Below, piece by piece: positions 34,628 to 43,900 of a DNA stretch of 64,000 nucleotides. The translations under genes were made by a program, and so were the position numbers. This stretch comes from Unio delphinus (Eukaryota > Mollusca > Bivalvia > Unionida > Unionidae), in NCBI GenBank assembly GCA_029339505.1, contig JAQISU010001239.1:11297501-11361500 (forward strand), given 5' to 3'. The notes under the pieces are model-generated. The model saw only the letters and a program-made list of their open reading frames with translations. It did no database searches and was not told where the DNA came from. The first letter of the stretch is position 1. Every line of letters starts with the position of its first letter.

Positions 34628-37600
34628 ATGTCATCCCTTAAGGACTTGGTTGCCTTAGGCAAAGAATTCGGTTATGAAGGCGAAAGTTTAAGGAAATTTA
34701 TTCAAGAAGAACAAGCCCGAGAAAGGGAAGAAAGGGCAAGGTCAAGGGAATTAGAAAGGGAATCCGATGATAGGAAATGGGCAATTGAGAAGGAAAAGAT
34801 AGAATTAGAAAAGCAGGCCCAAAGGGAAAAGATAGAATTAGAGCAGCAGGCCGAGAGGGAAAAGATAGAATTAGAGAAGCAGGCCGAGAGGGAAAAGATA
34901 GAATTAGAGAAGCAGGCGGAAAAGGATAGGATAGGATGGGAAATGGAAGCGGAGCAAAAGCGAATAGAGTTAGATGAAAAATCAAAGCAATGGGATCATG
35001 AGCGTAAGGTAGAATTAGCGACATCTGGAAGAGAACACGATTCTGCCTTTAGCAAGTTAAGGGGCCCCAAATTACCTCCTTTTGACGATGAAAAAGATAA
35101 CATAGATAGTTATCTTCATCGGTTTGAGCGGTATGCCGAAAACCAGAAGTGGAGTCAAAATGACTGGGCGCTGCATCTGAGTGCTTTATTAAAAGGTAAA
35201 GCACTGGATGTATACTCGCGACTTCCTAGGGACGATGTGTTTAAGTACGACGTCCTAAAGGAAGCACTTCTCAAAAGGTACGAGCTCACTGAACAAGGTT
35301 TTCGAAAAAAGTTCAGGTATAGCAAGCCCGATAAGGGAGAAACCTTTGGTCAGTTCACCGTCAGAATTGCGAACTATTTTGAGCGGTGGATTGAATGCGG
35401 CAAAGCGGTGAAAACGTTTGAAGGGTTGACTGATTTCTTGCTCAGAGATCAATTATTTAATACAGTTGGGCGAGAATTAGATCAATTTCTGAAGGAGAAA
35501 GTCTTCACAAACGTAAAAGATATGGCTAAGCAAGCCGATTTATTTGCCGAAGCTCATGGGGGAACCCAGAACGTGGTTTTAAAAGATTTTAAGTCTGGAA
35601 ACCAGTCTGTAAGACCTATGCCTAGGGAGCCTGTAAAATCAGCTGAGGTAAAAAGGTCAGTTGGGAATCCAGTTTTTCAGCGTGTGCGGTGTTTCTTGTG
35701 TAATGCATTGGGTCATGTTCAAAAAGACTGTCCTAAAAGAAAGGCACTTATACATAAGGTAGCAGTGGCTATACAAAGTAAAGGTATATCCGATAACAAC
35801 GTACATGTAGAACCTTGTATTCATTCACTTGGCACGTGTTTATTTCCTGAAGCGCGTGTACCAACCGCGAGAGGGTTTGTCAACGGTCGAGAAGTCGTGG
35901 TATTGCGTGACACTGGTTGTACGGGCGTAGTGATCAAACGTAGTCTCGTGCAGGATAACCAAATGCTCGGGTGGGAATCCCCATGTATGTTACTTGATCA
36001 GATGATGGGTCGCATTCCCGTAGCAAGGATCACAGTAAAAACACCTTTCTTAACGGGAACTGTTGATGCCCTTTGTATGGACAATCCTATTTACGATCTG
36101 ACGATCGGTAATGTTGAAGGTTCCCGTCTTCCAACCATGGCCGATTTTAAAATACCTTTGGCCCAGGCAGTCGAAACGCGAGCGCAAACACGGCGAGAGA
36201 AATCCGCGTTTCATAAATTAATAGTCCCTGAATCGATCTCAGGAATTTCCCGTGATGATTTCAAACAAGAGCAAGAACGTGATGAATCCATCAGAACAAT
36301 TGTTGAGAAAATCACGTCCGGCGCGATTAAACATTGCAAGCGTGGGGGTAGCTCGAGATTCGTACGCAAGAACGGATTAATTCATAGGGAGTTTAGCGCT
36401 CGGGAGGGTAAGAAGTATTGGCAAGTGGTCGTACCCCAGAGATATAGATCTCAAGTACTTAGGGTGGCGCATGAGTCAAGCATGGCAGGACACCTAGGTA
36501 AGGCTAAGACCACTAGCAGGGTAGTCGCTGAATTCTACTGGCCCGGTGTTAATGGCGATGTCACACGGTTCTGTAGGTCGTGCGACATATGTCAGAAAAC
36601 CGTTTGTAAGGGAAGGGTCACAAGGGTGCCCTTAGGACAAATGCCATTAATAGATACACCGTTTAAAAGAGTGGCAGTAGATATTGTAGGACCAATACAC
36701 CCGGTTACCGAAAGAAAGAATCGGTACATACTTACTCTGGTTGATTACGCAACCAGATACCCCGAAGCCGTAGCGTTACCAACTATTGAAACGGAAAGGG
36801 TAGCTGAAGCATTAGTTGATATCTTCAGTAGGGTAGGGGTGCCAGAGGAAATCCTCACTGATTGTGGTGCCCAATTCACCTCTGACCTCATGGGTGAAAT
36901 AAGTAGGCTGTTATCCATCAAACAGCTAAACACTACCCCATACCATCCGATGTGCAATGGACTGGTAGAGAAGTTTAATGGTACCCTGAAAAGCATGCTA
37001 CGGAAGATGTGCGCGGAACGTCCGCAAGACTGGGACCGTTATTTAAACGCTGTTCTGTTCGCGTACCGTGAAGTACCGCAGGAAAGTTTAGGGTTCTCGC
37101 CCTTTGAACTGTTGTATGGTAGAACAGTTCGAGGCCCGATGCGGATACTACGCGAACTATGGACTGATGATGTCGCGAATGAGGAAATAAAAACAACTTA
37201 CCAGTACGTTTTAGATTTAAGAAACAAACTTGAGAGTACATGCCAGATGGCACGTGACGAATTGATTAAATCGGGGCGCAGATATGCCAAGTATTACAAC
37301 CGTAGAGCGCGTAATAGGAAATTTCTTGTGGGAGATCAGGTGCTATTGCTTCTTCCAACGAGTTCGAATAAGTTATTAGTCCAGTGGAAAGGTCCATATG
37401 AAGTTAAAGAAGTAAAAGGTGACATGGACTATAAAATTGACATGGACGGTAATGTAAAAACATTCCATGTGAATATGCTCAAGTTGTATATTAAGAGACA
37501 GAGCGACCATGTTGCAAAGGGGGTCTTAAATGTCGTTTGTACGGCAGTCGTAGACGATGATGAAGCTGATTCGAATATAGAGAGTTCCCTTGAATGTCCC

Positions 37601-39022
37601 TTGGGAGTTGGGGGGGAGGGGATAGATAAAGTCGATGTGAGTGCGGAGTTGACGAAAGACCAGCGTCAACAGATTAATGCGCTCTTGGCTAAACATTCTT
37701 ATGTATTCACTGACAGACCAGGTTGTACAACTTTGTTGGACCTCAAAATTAAGCTGAATACGTCTGACCCTATTCGAATCAAGGGCTATCCGGTGCCATA
37801 CAACGCACGTGAAGCTGTGGACAAAGAGGTGAGTAAAATGTTGGATCTGGGGGTGATTGAACCCTCCAACTCACCATATTCGTCTCCAGTAGTGTTAGTA
37901 AGGAAAAAGGACGGGACGAACCGATTCTGTATCGATTTTCGGCAGTTGAATAAAATCACTGTGTTCGATGCAGAACCAATGCCAGATATGGAGGGTCTAT
38001 TTGCAAAGTTGTCGGGAAACCGATGGATTTCCAAATTGGATCTGTCCAAGGGATATTGGCAGGTTCCCATTGTCCCAGAGTCCCGAACTTTGACGGCATT
38101 TGCGACCCAGAAAGGATTGTATCAATTCAAAGTGATGCCTTTCGGGTTAGTTGGAGCCAGCGCCACTTGTTGTCGTTTGATGCGAAAGTTGCTGAAAGGT
38201 TTAACAAACGTTGATAGCTTTGTAGACGACATATTCGTGTACACGAATACTTGGAGTGAGCACGTGTCCGTACTGAGCGAGCTCTTCAATAGACTCCGCA
38301 GAGCGAACCTCACAGTGAGACCCACTAAATGCAGTATTGGTTATACAGATTTAGATTGTTTGGGTCATAGGGTCAGCGGTATGGGTCAGTTAAAACCTCA
38401 TCCCAAGCAAATTGAAGCAATTAGAGACGCACCGAAGCCAACCAACAAAACGCAGGTAAGATCATTTCTAGGTCTAGTAGGTTTTTACAGAAAGTTTATA
38501 CCGAACTTTGCAGCCATTGCTAGCCCGCTGTCTGATTTGACCAAAAAGGGGCAACCAAACAAAGTTGAATGGGGACCGCCACAAGATAAAGCATTTTGTA
38601 CTCTGAAAGAGAAACTGGTTAGTGCACCTATATTGAAATTGCCGGATGTCAGCAAACCCTTTATTCTAAGAACAGACGCTTCTGAAACTGGGTTGGGGGC
38701 AGTTTTACTGCAAGAGCAGGACGACAGTAAGTTACCCGTAGCTTACTCGAGTAGGAAATTGCTACCCAGGGAGAAAAATTATTCCGTTATAGAAAAGGAA
38801 TGTTTGGCCGTAGTATGGGGAATTGGGAAGTATCACGCATATCTATTTGGGAGAGATTTCGTTCTTGAGACTGATCACCAACCCCTACTGTATTTAAACA
38901 AGGCCAAGGTCGCTAACGCTCGGTTGATGCGTTGGGCGCTAACACTGCAACCTTATCGTTTCCATGTAGAAGCAATAAGGGGAGTTGAAAATATAGGCGC
39001 AGACTACTTGAGTAGGGCATGA
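34628..39022 (+). CDS. Gag-PR-INT-RT-RNaseH polyprotein, copy 1
   Basis: An intact 1464-codon frame. The start chosen is the first ATG in frame; the frame is open 22 codons further up but without ATG. Order by residue: an N-terminal coiled coil (about 20-125) with an 11-residue charged repeat (KIELEKQAERE); Gag core to about 300; a zinc knuckle from C355 (C-x2-C-x4-H-x4-C); aspartic protease D428-T-G. Next comes integrase with an HHCC finger (H615, H622, C652, C655), catalytic D685, D745, E781 (D-D-35-E) and GPY/F module W920-K-G-P-Y. RT follows with D1138 and F-V-D-D at 1198-1201, then RNase H from about 1345 (D1350). Integrase before RT is the Gmr1-like order. Gag and Pol share one frame with no shift or stop. 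No envelope-like ORF is present. All catalytic residues checked are intact. Confidence 0.95.
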   Translation: MSSLKDLVALGKEFGYEGESLRKFIQEEQAREREERARSRELERESDDRKWAIEKEKIELEKQAQREKIELEQQAEREKIELEKQAEREKIELEKQAEKDRIGWEMEAEQKRIELDEKSKQWDHERKVELATSGREHDSAFSKLRGPKLPPFDDEKDNIDSYLHRFERYAENQKWSQNDWALHLSALLKGKALDVYSRLPRDDVFKYDVLKEALLKRYELTEQGFRKKFRYSKPDKGETFGQFTVRIANYFERWIECGKAVKTFEGLTDFLLRDQLFNTVGRELDQFLKEKVFTNVKDMAKQADLFAEAHGGTQNVVLKDFKSGNQSVRPMPREPVKSAEVKRSVGNPVFQRVRCFLCNALGHVQKDCPKRKALIHKVAVAIQSKGISDNNVHVEPCIHSLGTCLFPEARVPTARGFVNGREVVVLRDTGCTGVVIKRSLVQDNQMLGWESPCMLLDQMMGRIPVARITVKTPFLTGTVDALCMDNPIYDLTIGNVEGSRLPTMADFKIPLAQAVETRAQTRREKSAFHKLIVPESISGISRDDFKQEQERDESIRTIVEKITSGAIKHCKRGGSSRFVRKNGLIHREFSAREGKKYWQVVVPQRYRSQVLRVAHESSMAGHLGKAKTTSRVVAEFYWPGVNGDVTRFCRSCDICQKTVCKGRVTRVPLGQMPLIDTPFKRVAVDIVGPIHPVTERKNRYILTLVDYATRYPEAVALPTIETERVAEALVDIFSRVGVPEEILTDCGAQFTSDLMGEISRLLSIKQLNTTPYHPMCNGLVEKFNGTLKSMLRKMCAERPQDWDRYLNAVLFAYREVPQESLGFSPFELLYGRTVRGPMRILRELWTDDVANEEIKTTYQYVLDLRNKLESTCQMARDELIKSGRRYAKYYNRRARNRKFLVGDQVLLLLPTSSNKLLVQWKGPYEVKEVKGDMDYKIDMDGNVKTFHVNMLKLYIKRQSDHVAKGVLNVVCTAVVDDDEADSNIESSLECPLGVGGEGIDKVDVSAELTKDQRQQINALLAKHSYVFTDRPGCTTLLDLKIKLNTSDPIRIKGYPVPYNAREAVDKEVSKMLDLGVIEPSNSPYSSPVVLVRKKDGTNRFCIDFRQLNKITVFDAEPMPDMEGLFAKLSGNRWISKLDLSKGYWQVPIVPESRTLTAFATQKGLYQFKVMPFGLVGASATCCRLMRKLLKGLTNVDSFVDDIFVYTNTWSEHVSVLSELFNRLRRANLTVRPTKCSIGYTDLDCLGHRVSGMGQLKPHPKQIEAIRDAPKPTNKTQVRSFLGLVGFYRKFIPNFAAIASPLSDLTKKGQPNKVEWGPPQDKAFCTLKEKLVSAPILKLPDVSKPFILRTDASETGLGAVLLQEQDDSKLPVAYSSRKLLPREKNYSVIEKECLAVVWGIGKYHAYLFGRDFVLETDHQPLLYLNKAKVANARLMRWALTLQPYRFHVEAIRGVENIGADYLSRA

Positions 39023-39158
39023 TGGGAAATTTGTATGAATTTGCCCAGTAATAAAATCCAGTTTGTAGTATAACCAGTGTAAATGTTGTAAGATATCATC
39101 AGTAGTTATTTTTCTTCTATTCTGTGTTAGTTTTAAAAATGTGTACATTTTTATTCTT

Positions 39159-39168
39159 AGGGGGGAGG
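39159..39168 (+). other. polypurine tract, copy 1
   Basis: AGGGGGGAGG, three bases before LTR2; the expected plus-strand primer site. It is 136 bp past the polyprotein stop. Confidence 0.88.
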
Positions 39169-39171
39169 TAT

Positions 39172-40766
39172 TGTCACAGAATTAGGCGAAAATTTGAACT
39201 GATTTTTGTTGTACTTGAATTGCAAACGAAACTCACCATTTTCTTGATTACGTCGTACACGCATTACCTGGGGTGATTAAGTGGCGTGTAATGATTTGCA
39301 TGTGCCAATTTGTAATTTACATGAAATCCGAAATACTCGTTTTACGTGGTGCACGGCAAGCTCGATGTGATTTATGTTCACCTATTGAGAGTATATAAGG
39401 CGAAGGATTTCTCATTATTATTTACGGGAACTAAAATATCTAATCGAAGGATAGATAACCTCGTCTTGCAAATCTCCAGCCAAAGGGGTGAGTGTTAAAT
39501 TTACATTTCGTTGTATTGTGAATTTTATTCAGATTATCATTTCGTATAATGATGCCTTTATTGCAATTAAACGTGGAATATTTGGAATTACTAGTCACTT
39601 TTAGACTTTAAATACAATATCGTAATCTACGGCTTAGATTATTTTTGAGACAACTATTATTAGTCTGGTTTTGTTTATTATAGCTGATTCCGTCGTTGAT
39701 TCCGTCGTTGATACCGTAGAAGTACATCACTGATAGCGCATCTAATAACATCGTTGATACCGTCTCTGATACCGTAGCTGCTAACGTAGTTGTTACAATG
39801 TATCTGATACCGTAGCTGCTAATAACATCGTTGATACCGTAGCTGTTAACACATCTGATACCATCTTTTGATAAACGTCTTTGATATCGTCTGATTTGTT
39901 GTGGGACATCTATTGTTTGTTCTGGAACATCTCTGTATAAATATCTGAATGTGCTTGTGCCGTTAATTTGTGCAAACGGAATTGAAGTATCTGTCTGTGT
40001 GTCGAACTGTCTGTTTGTCAACATCTGTGTAACATGTAAATATCCGGAAAGCTAGAAGTCCGAGTGTCGGAGCTGTCTTAGAGTTGTAAAACGTCCGGGT
40101 CGACATCTAGGGTAGTGAGGAACCGTTGGTTCTGGTAGATGTTGTATGCTGTCTGAACGTATAACTGTGGTGGATCCGTGTAGGGAAATGTCCGATAATA
40201 GTATTGGTCAACCCTCGGTTCTCGGGGAAACTGGGAGACGATTCAACTGTTGCTGAATCGTGCGGTTATACAGGGGAGACACATAGGTGTATTGAAATTG
40301 TATTATAATTTAATACATTGTTGTATTTGCATGCTTATGTCAGATCGCAATAATATTTCAAGTGATCACATAGATATCAATAAAAGCTAGCAACTTGATT
40401 GAATACAAGTATATGATCGTGCTAGTTATCGCAATCCATCGTGCGATAGATAGTTTGTCGTTTGTGTTTATTTTTTTTCGTAAATCATACTTGCATTTAT
40501 TTAACTTTCGTAAAGGATTCTTGGATCTGTGTATAATCCGAGAGATCCCTTTACATTTGTGATTCCTTTTGTATTGTTATTTAATTTGTTCATGTATTGT
40601 GAATGATTGTGAGTTTAATTGTGGGTTGAGTGCATGAATTATTGTGTTGTTACATCTGTATTTTTTTTTCATTTATAATTTATTACATAAATTTATATTT
40701 TCTTTCACAAATTGTGTTTGTATTGTTCATTTAATCCACCCTCCTCTCGGTAACAATTCTGTTACA
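39172..40766 (+). repeat. LTR 2 (shared middle LTR)
   Basis: 1595 bp, serving as 3' LTR of copy 1 and 5' LTR of copy 2. Relative to LTR1 it has one extra TTCCGTCGTTGA unit near 39703 and two C-to-T differences (GTGTAATGATTT; CTGTTTGTC). No target duplication borders it, since PPT and PBS sequence lie on either side. Confidence 0.95.
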
Positions 40767-40767
40767 A

Positions 40768-40785
40768 TGGTGTCAGAAGTGGGAT
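40768..40785 (+). other. primer binding site, element copy 2
   Basis: The same 18 bases as copy 1, one base after LTR2. Confidence 0.85.
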
Positions 40786-40979
40786 CGTTGGATTAAGTGA
40801 ACTGTCAATCATTTTTGTGAAGGTATACATTTAATGTTTATATTTGAGCGTGACCTTCTGTTAAGATAATACTCTAGTTGGAGTTTATTTTTGTTTAGTT
40901 TACCTAGGTCCGTGTGTCCAGTATAAACGTGTTTAAAGTATTGGTTTGGTTATATATCTATATTCATATTACAATTGTC

Positions 40980-43900
40980 ATGTCATCCCTTAAGGACTTG
41001 GTTGCCTTAGGCAAAGAATTCGGTTATGAAGGCGAAAGTTTAAGGAAATTTATTCAAGAAGAACAAGCCCGAGAAAGGGAAGAAAGGGCAAGGTCAAGGG
41101 AATTAGAAAGGGAATCCGATGATAGGAAATGGGCAATTGAGAAGGAAAAGATAGAATTAGAAAAGCAGGCCCAAAGGGAAAAGATAGAATTAGAGCAGCA
41201 GGCCGAGAGGGAAAAGATAGAATTAGAGAAGCAGGCCGAGAGGGAAAAGATAGAATTAGAGAAGCAGGCGGAAAAGGATAGGATAGGATGGGAAATGGAA
41301 GCGGAGCAAAAGCGAGTAGAGTTAGATGAAAAATCAAAGCAATGGGATCATGAGCGTAAGGTAGAATTAGCGACATCTGGAAGAGAACACGATTCTGCCT
41401 TTAGCAAGTTAAGGGGCCCCAAATTACCTCCTTTTGACGATGAAAAAGATAACATAGATAGTTATCTTCATCGGTTTGAGCGGTATGCCGAAAACCAGAA
41501 GTGGAGTCAAAATGACTGGGCGCTGCATCTGAGTGCTTTATTAAAAGGTAAAGCACTGGATGTATACTCGCGACTTCCTAGGGACGATGTGTTTAAGTAC
41601 GACGTCCTAAAGGAAGCACTTCTCAAAAGGTACGAGCTCACTGAACAAGGTTTTCGAAAAAAGTTCAGGTATAGCAAGCCCGATAAGGGAGAAACCTTTG
41701 GTCAGTTCACCGTCAGAATTGCGAACTATTTTGAGCGGTGGATTGAATGCGGCAAAGCGGTGAAAACGTTTGAAGGGTTGACTGATTTCTTGCTCAGAGA
41801 TCAATTATTTAATACAGTTGGGCGAGAATTAGATCAATTTCTGAAGGAGAAAGTCTTCACAAACGTAAAAGATATGGCTAAGCAAGCCGATTTATTTGCC
41901 GAAGCTCATGGGGGAACCCAGAACGTGGTTTTAAAAGATTTTAAGTCTGGAAACCAGTCTGTAAGACCTATGCCTAGGGAGCCTGTAAAATCAGCTGAGG
42001 TAAAAAGGTCAGTTGGGAATCCAGTTTTTCAGCGTGTGCGGTGTTTCTTGTGTAATGCATTGGGTCATGTTCAAAAAGACTGTCCTAAAAGAAAGGCACT
42101 TATACATAAGGTAGCAGTGGCTATACAAAGTAAAGGTATATCCGATAACAACGTACATGTAGAACCTTGTATTCATTCACTTGGCACGTGTTTATTTCCT
42201 GAAGCGCGTGTACCAACCGCGAGAGGGTTTGTCAACGGTCGAGAAGTCGTGGTATTGCGTGACACTGGTTGTACGGGCGTAGTGATCAAACGTAGTCTCG
42301 TGCAGGATAACCAAATGCTCGGGTGGGAATCCCCATGTATGTTACTTGATCAGATGATGGGTCGCATTCCCGTAGCAAGGATCACAGTAAAAACACCTTT
42401 CTTAACGGGAACTGTTGATGCCCTTTGTATGGACAATCCTATTTACGATCTGACGATCGGTAATGTTGAAGGTTCCCGTCTTCCAACCATGGCCGATTTT
42501 AAAATACCTTTGGCCCAGGCAGTCGAAACGCGAGCGCAAACACGGCGAGAGAAATCCGCGTTTCATAAATTAATAGTCCCTGAATCGATCTCAGGAATTT
42601 CCCGTGATGATTTCAAACAAGAGCAAGAACGTGATGAATCCATCAGAACAATTGTTGAGAAAATCACGTCCGGCGCGATTAAACATTGCAAGCGTGGGGG
42701 TAGCTCGAGATTCGTACGCAAGAACGGATTAATTCATAGGGAGTTTAGCGCTCGGGAGGGTAAGAAGTATTGGCAAGTGGTCGTACCCCAGAGATATAGA
42801 TCTCAAGTACTTAGGGTGGCGCATGAGTCAAGCATGGCAGGACACCTAGGTAAGGCTAAGACCACTAGCAGGGTAGTCGCTGAATTCTACTGGCCCGGTG
42901 TTAATGGCGATGTCACACGGTTCTGTAGGTCGTGCGACATATGTCAGAAAACCGTTTGTAAGGGAAGGGTCACAAGGGTGCCCTTAGGACAAATGCCATT
43001 AATAGATACACCGTTTAAAAGAGTGGCAGTAGATATTGTAGGACCAATACACCCGGTTACCGAAAGAAAGAATCGGTACATACTTACTCTGGTTGATTAC
43101 GCAACCAGATACCCCGAAGCGGTAGCGTTACCAACTATTGAAACGGAAAGGGTAGCTGAAGCATTAGTTGATATCTTCAGTAGGGTAGGGGTGCCAGAGG
43201 AAATCCTCACTGATTGTGGTGCCCAATTCACCTCTGACCTCATGGGTGAAATAAGTAGGCTGTTATCCATCAAACAGCTAAACACTACCCCATACCATCC
43301 GATGTGCAATGGACTGGTAGAGAAGTTTAATGGTACCCTGAAAAGCATGCTACGGAAGATGTGCGCGGAACGTCCGCAAGACTGGGACCGTTATTTAAAC
43401 GCTGTTCTGTTCGCGTACCGTGAAGTACCGCAGGAAAGTTTAGGGTTCTCGCCCTTTGAACTGTTGTATGGTAGAACAGTTCGAGGCCCGATGCGGATAC
43501 TACGCGAACTATGGACTGATGATGTCGCGAATGAGGAAATAAAAACAACTTACCAGTACGTTTTAGATTTAAGAAACAAACTTGAGAGTACATGCCAGAT
43601 GGCACGTGACGAATTGATTAAATCGGGGCGCAGATATGCCAAGTATTACAACCGTAGAGCGCGTAATAGGAAATTTCTTGTGGGAGATCAGGTGCTATTG
43701 CTTCTTCCAACGAGTTCGAATAAGTTATTAGTCCAGTGGAAAGGTCCATATGAAGTTAAAGAAGTAAAAGGTGACATGGACTATAAAATTGACATGGACG
43801 GTAATGTAAAAACATTCCATGCGAATATGCTCAAGTTGTATATTAAGAGACAGAGCGACCATGTTGCAAAGGGGGTCTTAAATGTCGTTTGTACGGCAGT

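Noticed and set aside
34698..35024. Minus-strand 108-codon ORF opposite the retrotransposon Gag coiled coil
   Set aside because: Shadow of the repetitive Glu/Lys-rich coding sequence; the complementary frame gives low-complexity Phe/Pro/Ser/Leu text.
39022..39160. Envelope-like ORF after RNase H
   Set aside because: Only about 135 bp separate the stop codon from the polypurine tract, with no room for such a gene.
39172..40766. LTR2 as a boundary between two independently inserted elements
   Set aside because: No duplicated target bases at LTR2; PPT and PBS sequence lie directly on either side of a single LTR.
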